From NCBI RefSeq assembly GCF_019056515.1, contig NZ_CP064873.1, positions 1,178,001-1,242,000 on the forward strand: a DNA stretch of 64,000 nucleotides, given 5' to 3'. The stretch comes from Microbacterium paraoxydans (GTDB taxonomy: Bacteria > Actinomycetota > Actinomycetes > Actinomycetales > Microbacteriaceae). Shown one piece after another: positions 32,589 to 41,487 of this stretch (the stretch's first letter is position 1; each line of letters opens with the position of its first letter). The notes under the pieces were generated by a model. It searched no databases, had not been told where the DNA came from, and was given only the letters and a program-made list of their open reading frames with translations. A program made the translations under genes and the position numbers.

Positions 32589-33791
32589 TCACGGGTTCAG
32601 GCCGGCGAGGCGCGCCGCCGCCTCCTCGAGGACATCGATGCGCTTGCACGCCGCGAAACGCACGAGCCCCGCGTACGCCGAGCGCTGCGCGGGGGACACG
32701 AAGGCAGTGAGCGGGATCGCGACGACGCCGGCCCGGTCAGGAAGCGTGCGGCAGAAGCCCGCCGCATCGGCGCCGCCGAGCGCCGTCGCATCGGCCACCG
32801 TGAAGTAGCCGCCCTGCGGTGCGTGGACCGTGAAGCCGGCGGCGCGGAGACCGTCGCCGAGGATCGCGTGCTTGCGGGCGAGCACGGCTGCCGCGTCCGT
32901 GAAGAACGCGTCGTCGAGGCGGAGCCCGACGGCGACGGCGGGCTGGAAGGGGGCGCCGTTGACGTAGGTGAGGTACTGCTTGACGGTCAGGACGGCCGTG
33001 ATGAGTGCGGCGGGGCCGTGCACCCAGCCGATCTTCCACCCCGTGGTCGAGAAGGTCTTCCCCGCCGATGAGATGGTGAGCGTCCGCTCCGCGGCACCGG
33101 GCAGGGTGGCGATCGGGACGTGCGGGGCGTCGAAGGTGAGGTGCTCGTACACCTCGTCGGTGACGATCACGGCGTCGTGCCGCGCGGCCAGGCGCACCAC
33201 CTCGCGGCGCACCTCCTCGTCGAAGACGGCTCCGGTGGGGTTGTGCGGGTCGTTGACGAGGATGATCCTGGTCCGGTCCGTGACGGCCTCCGCCAGCTGA
33301 TCCAGGTCGGGCTGGAACCCGGGCGCCCGCAGGGGCACCGTCCGGAGCCGGGCACCCGCGAGCGCCACCGCGGCGGCGTACGAGTCGTAGTAGGGCTCGA
33401 AGACGACGACCTCGTCCTCCGACCCGTCGATGAGGGCGAGCAGGGTCGCGGTGAGGGCCTCGGTGGCGCCGGCCGTCACGATGACCTCGGTGCCCGGGTC
33501 CACCTCGAGTCCGTAGAACCGCCGTTGGTGCTCGGCGATGGCCGTCAGGAGGTCGGGGAACCCGCGTCCCGGCGGGTACTGGTTGACCCCGTCGGCGATC
33601 GCGGCGCGTGCGGCGTCGAGCACCGCCTCCGGGCCGTCCTCATCCGGGAAGCCCTGCCCCAGGTTGATGGCTCCGGTTCTGACCGCCGCGGCGGACATCT
33701 CTGCGAAGATGGTGGGCGCGACGGTTCCGTCCGCGTCGAGCAGACCGGCACCGGCCGCCGTGCGACGCCATGCGCCGGGGATGACACTCAT
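32589..33791 (-). CDS. Fold-type I PLP aminotransferase (KAT/MalY/DapC-like)
   Basis: The 400-aa class I/II aminotransferase starts near IFAEMSAAAVRTGAINLGQG, a pattern of kynurenine/methionine aminotransferases and actinobacterial DapC-like enzymes. Other motifs are NQYPPGRGFPDL, VNDPHNPTGAVF (PLP-contacting Asn and Pro), TDEVYEHLTF (Asp on the pyridine N) and ISSAGKTFSTTGWKIGW (Schiff-base Lys). Glutamine-linked transamination is possible, given the adjacent omega-amidase-like gene (inference). The ATG at 33791 is 7 nt behind a TAGCCT box. Confidence 0.9.
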   Translation of the reverse strand: MSVIPGAWRRTAAGAGLLDADGTVAPTIFAEMSAAAVRTGAINLGQGFPDEDGPEAVLDAARAAIADGVNQYPPGRGFPDLLTAIAEHQRRFYGLEVDPGTEVIVTAGATEALTATLLALIDGSEDEVVVFEPYYDSYAAAVALAGARLRTVPLRAPGFQPDLDQLAEAVTDRTRIILVNDPHNPTGAVFDEEVRREVVRLAARHDAVIVTDEVYEHLTFDAPHVPIATLPGAAERTLTISSAGKTFSTTGWKIGWVHGPAALITAVLTVKQYLTYVNGAPFQPAVAVGLRLDDAFFTDAAAVLARKHAILGDGLRAAGFTVHAPQGGYFTVADATALGGADAAGFCRTLPDRAGVVAIPLTAFVSPAQRSAYAGLVRFAACKRIDVLEEAAARLAGLNP

Positions 33792-33798
33792 GAAGAAC

Positions 33799-33804
33799 AG
33801 GCTA
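33799..33804 (-). promoter_or_regulatory. -10 box TAGCCT, leaderless, aminotransferase gene
   Basis: TAGCCT on the minus strand is followed by 7 nt and the ATG at 33791. Confidence 0.5.
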
Positions 33805-33874
33805 AGGCCATAGCGGAAACTCACGCTGGGCATAAGGAACGCACAGGGATGCGGGGCATCCTGGAGGGGCGTTG

Positions 33875-33880
33875 AAGGAG
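33875..33880 (+). promoter_or_regulatory. Ribosome-binding site of the htrA-like gene
   Basis: AAGGAG lies 6 nt before the ATG at 33887 and rules out the in-frame TTG at 33872, which overlaps it. Confidence 0.75.
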
Positions 33881-33886
33881 CACACC

Positions 33887-35461
33887 ATGAACCAGGACAA
33901 CCCGCAGGACCGCCCGGCACCGGCGTCGGACGACGCCGTGTCGGCCGGACACACCCCCCAGACCCCTCAGACCCCCGAGGCCGCGCCGAGCGCGCCGTCT
34001 CCGGCCGCCGACGGCACCCCTGCGCCGGGCGCTCCGGCCGCTTCCGGCCCGATCGCCCCGCAGGGCCACCACATGCCGCCGACGTTCGCGTCGCACGCCG
34101 CCGGCACCCCGACCGTGGCACCCGTGCCGCACGGGCTGGCCGCGCCCGGTCCCGCCGCGGCGGGCGTCCCCGGTGCCGCATTCGGCGTCCCGGCGCAGGA
34201 CACCCGGCCGCTCGACGGCACCGTGCCGCCGGCCGAGCAGGCCCCCGCGGCCACGAAGGAGAAGTCGCGCGGCGGCACCCGCGTGGCGGCGTTCATCGTC
34301 GCGGCCGCCCTCGTCGGCGGCGTCGCCGGATTCGGCGGCGGCGCCCTGCTCACCGGGCTGCAGGACTCCCCGTCCTCCGGCACCGCCCAGGGCCCGCAGA
34401 CCGTCACCGTCAACAACCCCGGCTCGGTCAACGAGACCACTGCCGTCGCGACCGAGGCCCTGCCCTCCGTCGTCACCATCGAGGTGGCCGGATCGCAGGA
34501 GGCCGGCAGCGGCTCGGGCGTCATCATCAGCAAGGACGGCTACGTCCTCACCAACACCCATGTGGTCACCCTCGGTGGGGCGGCGGCCGATCCGACGATC
34601 CGCGTCACGACCTCCGACGGCCGTATCTACGACGCCACCGTGGTCGGCACGGACCCGATCTACGACCTCGCGGTGATCAAGCTCACCGACGCCGAGGGCC
34701 TCACGCCGATCGAGTTCGCGGACTCGTCGAAGCTCAACGTCGGCGACACCGCCGTCGCGCTCGGCGCCCCGCTGGGCCTGGCGAACTCCGTCACCACGGG
34801 CATCGTGAGCGCGCTGAACCGCAGCATCCAGATCGCCTCGTCCGCGCTTCCCGACTCCTCCTCCGAGGACGCCCCGCAGCAGCAGGCGCCGGAGGACGGG
34901 CAGAGCGAAGGGCCGTTCCAGTTCGATCTGCCCGGGAACAGCGGGCAGCAGGCCACCGAGTCGATCTCGATCGCCGTGATCCAGACGGATGCCGCGATCA
35001 ACCACGGGAACTCGGGCGGCGCCCTCGTCAACAGCAAGGGCGAGCTGATCGGCATCAACGTCGCCATCGCGAGCTCGGGCAGCTCCGAGGAGTCGGGCTC
35101 GATCGGCATCGGCTTCGCCATCCCGTCCAACATCGCCAAGCGCGTCGCGGACGAGATCATCGCCGACGGCGCGGCCACCCACGGTCTGCTCGGCGCATCG
35201 GTCCGCGATGCCTCCGGCGTCGAGGGCGCGACCGAGGCCGGTGCGTACATCGCCGAGGTCACCGACGGGGGCGCGGCCGCGGCCGCCGGTCTCCAGGCCG
35301 GCGACGTCGTGACGAACTTCAACGGGGTGCCGATCACGAGCGCGACCGACCTGACCGCTCAGGTCCGCGCGGCGGCAGCCGACAGCACGGCCGACGTGAC
35401 CTACGTCCGCAACGGCAAGCAGAGTCAGATTGAGGTGACGCTCGGCACGCTCGCCGGCTGA
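33887..35461 (+). CDS. HtrA/DegP-like membrane serine protease with PDZ domain
   Basis: The 524-aa protein has a long Pro/Ala-rich cytoplasmic N-terminus (about residues 1-130), one membrane helix (about 133-158) and an extracytoplasmic trypsin-like domain. The catalytic triad is H225 (TNTHVV), D260 (YDLAVIKL) and S376 (NHGNSGGALVN). A C-terminal PDZ domain covers about residues 425-520 (AAAAGLQAGDVVTNFNGVPI). An acidic Gln/Ser-rich loop interrupts the protease domain near 325-350 (EDAPQQQAPEDGQSEG). It probably acts in envelope protein quality control. The gene ends 10 bp before a strong hairpin that also holds the start of the next gene. Confidence 0.93.
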   Translation: MNQDNPQDRPAPASDDAVSAGHTPQTPQTPEAAPSAPSPAADGTPAPGAPAASGPIAPQGHHMPPTFASHAAGTPTVAPVPHGLAAPGPAAAGVPGAAFGVPAQDTRPLDGTVPPAEQAPAATKEKSRGGTRVAAFIVAAALVGGVAGFGGGALLTGLQDSPSSGTAQGPQTVTVNNPGSVNETTAVATEALPSVVTIEVAGSQEAGSGSGVIISKDGYVLTNTHVVTLGGAAADPTIRVTTSDGRIYDATVVGTDPIYDLAVIKLTDAEGLTPIEFADSSKLNVGDTAVALGAPLGLANSVTTGIVSALNRSIQIASSALPDSSSEDAPQQQAPEDGQSEGPFQFDLPGNSGQQATESISIAVIQTDAAINHGNSGGALVNSKGELIGINVAIASSGSSEESGSIGIGFAIPSNIAKRVADEIIADGAATHGLLGASVRDASGVEGATEAGAYIAEVTDGGAAAAAGLQAGDVVTNFNGVPITSATDLTAQVRAAAADSTADVTYVRNGKQSQIEVTLGTLAG

Positions 35462-35471
35462 TCGCCCCGTC

Positions 35472-35521
35472 AGAGAAGGACGCCACCCGCGCGATAGGCT
35501 CGCCGGGTGGCGTCCTTCTCT
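35472..35521 (+). terminator. htrA terminator hairpin containing the next gene's promoter box and start
   Basis: A perfect 17-bp stem (35472-35488 with 35505-35521) encloses a 16-nt loop and is followed by TTTC. The loop contains TAGGCT, and the right arm begins two bases before the GTG start (35507) of the CDP-glycerol-transferase-like gene. It should fold in htrA read-through RNA but not in a transcript starting at 35507. Confidence 0.75.
35495..35500 (+). promoter_or_regulatory. -10 box TAGGCT, leaderless, first CDP-glycerol transferase gene
   Basis: TAGGCT lies in the loop of the htrA terminator and is followed by 6 nt and the GTG at 35507. Confidence 0.5.
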
Positions 35522-36760
35522 TTCGGCACCGGCAACGCGGCCAAGCTGCTCCGGATCCCGCTGTACGCCCTCGGTCGCCTGGGCACGCTCGTCGTGCCGC
35601 GCGGCCGGCGCTGGGTCTTCGGCTGCGGCGCCGGCGTCGGCGACGGCGCTCTCGCCCTGCACCGGCATGCGGCAGCGGAGGGACATGACACCCTCTGGCT
35701 GACCGGGTCGGCGCGCGAAGCGGCCGACGCCGAGGCCCTCGGCCTGCGGACCGTCCCGCGGGGCGGCCTCCGCGGCTGGTGGGCCACCGCCCGTGCCGGC
35801 GTGCTGGTCGTGACGCACGGCCTCGGCGACGTGAACCGCTACGGCAACGGCGGTGCCTTCGTCGTGCAGCTCTGGCACGGCATCCCGCTCAAGCGCATCG
35901 GACTCGACTCCCCGGCCACGACGCAGGTGCCTGCCGTCCCCGGCGCCCCGATTCTGCGGCGCCTCGTCGGGCTGCTGTACCGCGGCGCCGCGCAACGGAT
36001 CCGCGTGCTCCCCGCGGCGTCGCACCGGGCCAGGGCACGCCTCGAGTCCGCGTTCGGACTGAGCGACGACCGGGTCGTGGTCACGGGGGAGCCGCGCGTC
36101 GACGTGCTGTCGATCGGCGCACCCCAGGAACGCCGCGCCCACGCACGGGCTCTGCTCGCCGAGGCCGTGGGTGCGATCGGCGACGCCGACCGCGTCGTGC
36201 TCTATGCCCCGACGTGGCGGGACGGCGCCCCCGACCCGTCCGTGCCGACGGCCGAGGAATGGATGCGGATCATCCGGGTGCTGGAGGAGCACGACGCCGT
36301 CCTGCTCGTGCGCTCTCATCCGCTCGGCGACGGCAGCTACGCGCCGCCCCTGCCGACGACACGGGTGCGGGCGCTGCCCAGCACGGTCGTCAGCGATGTC
36401 ACGCCGCTCCTTCCTGCCGTCGACATCCTCATCACCGACTACTCCTCGCTCGCCTACGACGTGGGCCTCCTCGCCATGCCGGTCGTCTTCCTCGCGCCGG
36501 ATGTGGCGGAGTACGCCCGGACCCGCGGTTTCTACGGCCGCTTCGAGGAGGTCGCCGCGTCGGGCGTCGCGACCGGGTGGGAGCCCGCACTCGCGCGGCT
36601 GGCATCGCTGCTGGGCGACGCGGCCGCGTTCGACGAGGCCGCCGGGCGTTCCGCTACGCTCAGCGCGGAGATGCACGCGTTCCGCGACGGCCAGAACACC
36701 CGTCGGGTGTACCGCGCGATCCGTGCGCGGGGGGTCCCCGCGCCGAAGGGAGCAGAATGA
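35507..36760 (+). CDS. CDP-glycerol glycerophosphotransferase family protein
   Basis: The 417-aa TagB/TagF-type transferase shows the family landmarks LWHGIPLKRIG (about residues 124-134), LYAPTWRDG, VRSHPLGDG and DILITDYSSLAYDVGLLAMP. Such enzymes transfer glycerol-phosphate or ribitol-phosphate from CDP-alditols to teichoic acid primers or chains at the inner face of the membrane. A weakly hydrophobic N-terminus (LLRIPLYALGRLGTLVV) may aid membrane binding. The ATG of the next gene overlaps its stop (ATGA), so two transferases are coupled. Confidence 0.9.
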   Translation: MASFSFGTGNAAKLLRIPLYALGRLGTLVVPRGRRWVFGCGAGVGDGALALHRHAAAEGHDTLWLTGSAREAADAEALGLRTVPRGGLRGWWATARAGVLVVTHGLGDVNRYGNGGAFVVQLWHGIPLKRIGLDSPATTQVPAVPGAPILRRLVGLLYRGAAQRIRVLPAASHRARARLESAFGLSDDRVVVTGEPRVDVLSIGAPQERRAHARALLAEAVGAIGDADRVVLYAPTWRDGAPDPSVPTAEEWMRIIRVLEEHDAVLLVRSHPLGDGSYAPPLPTTRVRALPSTVVSDVTPLLPAVDILITDYSSLAYDVGLLAMPVVFLAPDVAEYARTRGFYGRFEEVAASGVATGWEPALARLASLLGDAAAFDEAAGRSATLSAEMHAFRDGQNTRRVYRAIRARGVPAPKGAE

Positions 36761-38193
36761 CGACGGCCCGCATCGATGACACGGCACAGGCGCTGGTCAT
36801 CGCAGGGACCGGGGAGCGTCCGACGAGCGCCGAGCTCATCGGGCCGCGAGCGCGGGTGGAAGCCCGCCTCACCGGCGGGGGAAAGACCTGGAAGGCGACG
36901 TTCGCGCTCCGTGCGTCGCGATGGGGCGGTCCGGAGCTGCCTCTGCCATCCGGGGAGTACGAACTGCGCATCGAGGGCGTCGATCTGACGGCCCTCCGTC
37001 TCGCGCCGGTCGTGCTCCCGGGCGTGCGGATCGCCGTCGACGGCGCCGTCGCCCGCATCGGCGCTCCCCTCGACCCGGTGTACGACACGGCGGAGGGACG
37101 CTCCACGCTCGAGGAGCGGTACGTGGCGCAGGCCGGCGGCACGGAGAACGCCGTATTCTTCGAGAGCTTCTACGGCCGGAGCGTGGGCTGCAACCCGCGC
37201 GCCATCGACCGGGAACTCGCCCGGCGCGCCCCGCAGGTCCGCCGGTACTGGAGCGTCGTGGACCTGTCGGTCGAGGTGCCGGACGGCGCGATCGCGGTGA
37301 TCGAGGGCAGCCCGGAATGGTGGCGTGCTCGCGGCGCCGCGCGGCTCCTGATCGTGAACGACTGGATGCGGCGCCGCTTCGTACGCAAGCCGGGGCAGAA
37401 GGTGCTGCAGACCTGGCACGGCACGCCTCTCAAGCGTCTGGCCCTGCACCGTCCCGGCTTCGACCCCCGCCGGATGGCGGCGGTGGTCAAGGAGTCGCGG
37501 CGGTGGGATGTGCTTCTGGCGCAGAACGCGTACGCCGCACGGATCCTCCGTAAGGCCTACGCGTTCTTCGGGCGGCCGATCTGGATCGACGGCTATCCGC
37601 GCAACGATGCGCTGCGCACGGGTGACCCGGTCGCGGTGCGCGCGGCGCTCGGCATCGGGGCGGACGAACGCGTCCTGCTCTACGCGCCGACCTGGCGGGA
37701 CGACCGGGCGGAGATGGTCGACTTCGTCGATCCCGAGCTCCTGGCGCGGCAGACGAACGCGGTCGTGCTGGTGCGCGGTCACTCGCGCACGCTGGGGGAG
37801 GGCAGGGACCGTGCCGGCGCGCGGGTGATCGACGTGACCGGCTACCCCGAGACGTCGCAGCTCCTGCTCGCCGCCGACGCCCTCGTCACGGACTACTCCT
37901 CCGTCATGTTCGACTTCTCCGTCACCGGCAAGCCGATGTACTTCCTCGTGCCCGACCTCGACCACTACCGCGGCCAGCTCCGGGGCTTCTACTTCGACCT
38001 GGCGGAGCGGGCCCCCGGCCCTCTGGTCCGCACCCAGGACGAGCTCGTGGCGGCGATTGCGGACGAGGGCCACCGGGAGCGCTACGCCGAGCGCTACGCC
38101 GCCTGGCAGCGGCAGTTCAACGCGCTCGACGACGGCCGGGCCGCGCAGCGGGTGGTCGATCGGATCCTCGACCTCGGATTCGTCACGCCGTAG
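36757..38193 (+). CDS. CDP-glycerol glycerophosphotransferase family protein
   Basis: The 478-aa protein has an extra N-terminal beta-rich domain (about residues 1-115, with GGGKTWKATFALRASRW), then the TagB/TagF core: TWHGTPLKRLA, LLAQNAYAARILRKAYAF, LYAPTWRDDR, VRGHSRT and ALVTDYSSVMFDFSVTGKPM. It probably adds or polymerises alditol-phosphate units on a teichoic acid. The ATG at 36757 overlaps the previous stop and has GAAGGGAG upstream. It converges with the GT2 gene across 10 bp. Confidence 0.92.
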   Translation: MTTARIDDTAQALVIAGTGERPTSAELIGPRARVEARLTGGGKTWKATFALRASRWGGPELPLPSGEYELRIEGVDLTALRLAPVVLPGVRIAVDGAVARIGAPLDPVYDTAEGRSTLEERYVAQAGGTENAVFFESFYGRSVGCNPRAIDRELARRAPQVRRYWSVVDLSVEVPDGAIAVIEGSPEWWRARGAARLLIVNDWMRRRFVRKPGQKVLQTWHGTPLKRLALHRPGFDPRRMAAVVKESRRWDVLLAQNAYAARILRKAYAFFGRPIWIDGYPRNDALRTGDPVAVRAALGIGADERVLLYAPTWRDDRAEMVDFVDPELLARQTNAVVLVRGHSRTLGEGRDRAGARVIDVTGYPETSQLLLAADALVTDYSSVMFDFSVTGKPMYFLVPDLDHYRGQLRGFYFDLAERAPGPLVRTQDELVAAIADEGHRERYAERYAAWQRQFNALDDGRAAQRVVDRILDLGFVTP

Positions 38194-38203
38194 TCGTCGG
38201 AGG

Positions 38204-39241
38204 TCAGGGCAGCGGGGTGTTGCGCGTGCCGAGCCGGGACGCGTCCACGGTGTCGCCGGCTCCGCGCAGCACGCCCCCGAGGAATCCCAGGCCCCACGAG
38301 AGGTGCATGGTGGGCAGCACGAGCAGCGTCCACAGGCGCTGCCGCACGCCGCCCCCGCCCGGGGCGAGGGCCACGCCGATCACGAGCAGCACGTAGAGCG
38401 CGAGCGGGAGGTAGACCAGGCCCGCGGCGATGAGGGAGACCGTGCCGGACACGACCCCGGTGAGCTGCAGGATACCGAGCACGACGGCGAGCACGACGAA
38501 CAGCAGGAGCACCGGCGGGGCGAAGTAGCGCAGACCGTTGCGGCGCCCGAAGCGGCGCACCAGCTCTCCTCGCCAGGCCCCCGTCGCGCGGAACTGCCTG
38601 GCCAGTCGCAGCCAGCTCTCCCGGGGCCAGTAGGTCACCGCCAGCTCGGGGTCGAACCATACGCGGTGACCGGCCTGACGGATGCGCAGGTTCAGCTCCC
38701 AGTCCTCGCCGCGGCGGATCGACTCGTCGAAGAGACCGACCTCGTCGAGGACCTCTCGTCTCATCACACCGAGGTAGGCCGACTCGGCCTCGCCCTCGAC
38801 CCGGCCGCCGTGGTACGCGCCGCCGCCGAGGCCGACGGGGGAGTTGTACAGCCGGGCGACGGCCTTCTGGAACGGGGTGCGGCCCTCCGCGTGCATGACG
38901 CCGCCGACGTTGGCCGCTCCCGTGCGCTGCAGGGTCTGCAGGGCACGGGCGGCGTATCCGGGGGCGAGCTCGGAGTGCGCATCGACCCGGATGACGGTGC
39001 GGTAGCGGCTGGCCCGGATGGCGGCGTTGAGCCCGACGGGGATGTGCGCGGCGGGATTGTCCACCAGCCGGATCCGGTCGTCGGCGGCCGCGAGGCGGCG
39101 GGCGAGGTCGGTGGTGCCGTCCGACGACGGTCCCAGCGCGAGGACGAGCTCGGTCGGAACCCCCACCTCCTGGGCTAGCACCGAGGCGACGGCGTGCTCC
39201 AGGTAGGCGCGTTCGTTCAGCACCGGCATCACGAAGGACAC
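38204..39241 (-). CDS. Family 2 glycosyltransferase with C-terminal membrane helices
   Basis: The 345-aa protein opens directly with the GT2 fold (SFVMPVLNERAYLEHAVASV). It carries the nucleotide/metal motif IRVDAHSEL, the acceptor motif RRGEDWELNLRIRQ, and three to four C-terminal hydrophobic helices (about residues 245-320). The layout resembles ExoA-type succinoglycan transferases. It probably elongates a lipid-linked surface glycan at the membrane. The GTG start at 39241 is the first usable codon; an in-frame stop lies 21 codons upstream, and there is no strong ribosome-binding site. Confidence 0.9.
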   Translation of the reverse strand: MSFVMPVLNERAYLEHAVASVLAQEVGVPTELVLALGPSSDGTTDLARRLAAADDRIRLVDNPAAHIPVGLNAAIRASRYRTVIRVDAHSELAPGYAARALQTLQRTGAANVGGVMHAEGRTPFQKAVARLYNSPVGLGGGAYHGGRVEGEAESAYLGVMRREVLDEVGLFDESIRRGEDWELNLRIRQAGHRVWFDPELAVTYWPRESWLRLARQFRATGAWRGELVRRFGRRNGLRYFAPPVLLLFVVLAVVLGILQLTGVVSGTVSLIAAGLVYLPLALYVLLVIGVALAPGGGGVRQRLWTLLVLPTMHLSWGLGFLGGVLRGAGDTVDASRLGTRNTPLP

Positions 39242-39366
39242 CCCGGTGACGGGGGCGGGGATCCGTTGGCTGGCACACGTCGATCATGTCACGCGCGCCT
39301 CCCCGCGCTCTCCCAGGCGGAGCATCGGGACCCCGGGGCGCCCAGGGGGACGACAGCGGGACGAAC

Positions 39367-39372
39367 TATCCT
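39367..39372 (+). promoter_or_regulatory. -10 box TATCCT, leaderless, third CDP-glycerol transferase gene
   Basis: TATCCT is followed by 6 nt (GGAGGG) and the ATG at 39379. Confidence 0.55.
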
Positions 39373-39378
39373 GGAGGG

Positions 39379-40662
39379 ATGGGTGCACTGTCTGACGCGA
39401 ACAAGGCCTATCGGCTCCTGCGACGGGCGCTCGCGTCCCGGTCCGCGGTGCAGCGCGTCCGTCGCCGCCTCGCGGCCCAGGAGCCCTATCCCGCCGATCA
39501 CTTCCGGGTCGCGGTGTACTTCGCCGACGGCGCGGTGAACATGTACCAGATGCGCCAGTGGTACCGCCCGCTCGCCGCGCTCGCGGAGCGCTGGCCCGTC
39601 GTGGTGCTGGCCCGCCAGGCGACCGGAGCGGAGAAGCTCCTCGAGGAGGACGCGCCGCCCGTCGCCTTCGTGCCGACCGTGCGGGATCTCGAGCGTTTCC
39701 TCGCCACGCAGGACATCCGCGTCGTGCTGTACGTCAACCAGAACACCCGCAACTTCCAGATGTTCCGCTACGGCCGCCGCTGGCACGTGTTCATCAACCA
39801 CGGCGAGTCCGACAAGATGTACATGACCACGAACCAGTACAAGGCGTACGACTACGCCTTCGTGGCCGGGCAGGCCGCCAGGGACCGCCTCTCGCGCACG
39901 CTGTGGGACTACGACGTGGAGCGCCGCACGATCGAGATCGGCCGTCCGCAGGCGGATCACTACTCGGGCTCCCTGCCGTACACCCCGGACGACCGCCTCG
40001 TCGTGCTCTATGCGCCGACCTGGGAGGGGGACCGCCCGAGCGCCCACTACGGCTCGATCGCGTCGCACGGCGAGCGGCTCGTCGCCCGACTGCTGGAGAC
40101 CGGTCGTCACCGGGTGATCTACCGCCCGCATCCGCGGAGCGGCGTCGTCGACGACGCCTACGGGGCCGCCCATCGCCGGATCATCGCCGCCATCGCCGTA
40201 GCGAACGCGGCCGATCCCGCCGCTCAGCACGTGTACGACGACGGTGCGGAGCTGGGATGGCAGCTCGCGGCCGCCGACGTCGCCGTGGTCGACATCTCCG
40301 CGATGGTCTACGACCGGCTCGCGGCCGGGAAGCCGCTCATGATCACGCGCCCGGTCGACGACCGTGCGGCCGTCGACACCACCGGCTACCTCTCGGACTG
40401 CGAATGGCTGACCGCGGAGTCTGCGGACGACATCGTCGCCGAGCTCGAGCGCGTCCGGGCCGACGAGGCGGCGGTCGCCCGCCTGCAGATGTGGGTCCGC
40501 CACTACTTCGGGGACACGACGCCGGGGGTCGCCACGGAGAAGTTCCACGCCGCCGTCGACGGGCTCATGGCGGAGTGGGAGCGCTGGCGCGACCGCGAGA
40601 TCGGCGCCGTCCGCGGCGACGAGGACGACGATGACGACGAGGCGGACGACGAGGACGTATGA
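39379..40662 (+). CDS. Divergent CDP-glycerol glycerophosphotransferase-like protein
   Basis: The 427-aa protein has the same GT-B phospho-alditol transferase layout as the two genes upstream but with altered motifs: VFINHGESDKMYM (for HGxPxK), LYAPTWEGDRP, IYRPHPRSGV and VVDISAMVYDRLAAGKPLM (for the usual TDYSS). It may use a different acceptor or donor. It ends in a strongly acidic tail (RGDEDDDDDEADDEDV). Its stop overlaps the birA ATG. Confidence 0.85.
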   Translation: MGALSDANKAYRLLRRALASRSAVQRVRRRLAAQEPYPADHFRVAVYFADGAVNMYQMRQWYRPLAALAERWPVVVLARQATGAEKLLEEDAPPVAFVPTVRDLERFLATQDIRVVLYVNQNTRNFQMFRYGRRWHVFINHGESDKMYMTTNQYKAYDYAFVAGQAARDRLSRTLWDYDVERRTIEIGRPQADHYSGSLPYTPDDRLVVLYAPTWEGDRPSAHYGSIASHGERLVARLLETGRHRVIYRPHPRSGVVDDAYGAAHRRIIAAIAVANAADPAAQHVYDDGAELGWQLAAADVAVVDISAMVYDRLAAGKPLMITRPVDDRAAVDTTGYLSDCEWLTAESADDIVAELERVRADEAAVARLQMWVRHYFGDTTPGVATEKFHAAVDGLMAEWERWRDREIGAVRGDEDDDDDEADDEDV

Positions 40663-41429
40663 GCACCGGGTTCCCGCGCGCCGCCGCGCTCGCACCGCGT
40701 CTCGAGGTCTTCGCCGCGACCGGATCGACGAATGCCGACCTCCGAGCGAAGGCGCACGACGCTCGCGCCTGGCCGCACCTCTCCGTCCTCCTCACCCGTG
40801 GCCAGACGGCGGGACGGGGGCGCCTCGACCGCCGCTGGACCGCTCCGGCGGGCACCGCGCTCGCGGTGTCGGTGCTCCTGCGCGACCTCCCGTCGGATCC
40901 CCGCGCCCGGGGATGGATCCCGCTCGCAGCCGGTGAGGCGATGACGGCCGCTGTCGCCGCGCAGCTCCCGGATGCCGAGGTGGCGCTCAAGTGGCCGAAC
41001 GACGTGCTCGTCGACGGGCGCAAGATCTGCGGGATCCTCGCCGAGGCGGGCCCGGACGCGGTCATCGTGGGGGCGGGGGTCAACACGGCCATGGCGGCCG
41101 CCGAGCTCCCGGTGCCGACGGCCACGTCGTTCGCGGTGCACGACGTCGTCGCCGACGAGGACGCGCTGCTGCACGACTATCTCGGTGGGCTCGACGGGCA
41201 CCTGCGCGCGCTCGCCGCCGCGGGAAGCGCGGTCACGAGCGGGCTGCGCGAGGCGGTGACGGCACGCTGCGCCACGATCGGACAGGCCGTGCGGGTGTCC
41301 CTCCCCGGCGGACGGATCCTCGAGGGCATGGCCGTCGGCATCGATGCGGAGGGGCGCCTGCTCGTCGCCGCGGAGGGGACCGCGCAGGCCGTCTCCGCGG
41401 GCGACGTCGTGCACGTGCGGCCCGCGTGA
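40659..41429 (+). CDS. birA: Biotin-[acetyl-CoA-carboxylase] ligase, non-regulatory type
   Basis: The 256-aa enzyme makes biotinyl-AMP and biotinylates acyl-CoA carboxylase carrier domains. It has the adenylate-binding GRGRLDRRW (about residues 51-59), KWPNDVLVDGRKICGILAE with the catalytic Lys, and a C-terminal beta domain (SLPGGRILEG). There is no N-terminal helix-turn-helix, so it is not a repressor. The ATG overlaps the stop of the preceding glycan gene. Confidence 0.95.
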   Translation: MSTGFPRAAALAPRLEVFAATGSTNADLRAKAHDARAWPHLSVLLTRGQTAGRGRLDRRWTAPAGTALAVSVLLRDLPSDPRARGWIPLAAGEAMTAAVAAQLPDAEVALKWPNDVLVDGRKICGILAEAGPDAVIVGAGVNTAMAAAELPVPTATSFAVHDVVADEDALLHDYLGGLDGHLRALAAAGSAVTSGLREAVTARCATIGQAVRVSLPGGRILEGMAVGIDAEGRLLVAAEGTAQAVSAGDVVHVRPA

Positions 41430-41475
41430 CGCGGGGACACGCCGCCCCGCGGACGGCGTTGTCCGCGATCCCGGG

Positions 41476-41481
41476 CACAAT
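41476..41481 (+). promoter_or_regulatory. -10 box CACAAT, leaderless, PH-domain gene
   Basis: CACAAT is followed by 6 nt and the GTG at 41488. Confidence 0.4.
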
Positions 41482-41487
41482 GGGGGT

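Noticed and set aside
33872..33886. TTG at 33872 as start of the HtrA gene
   Set aside because: The codon overlaps the AAGGAG ribosome-binding site of the ATG at 33887.
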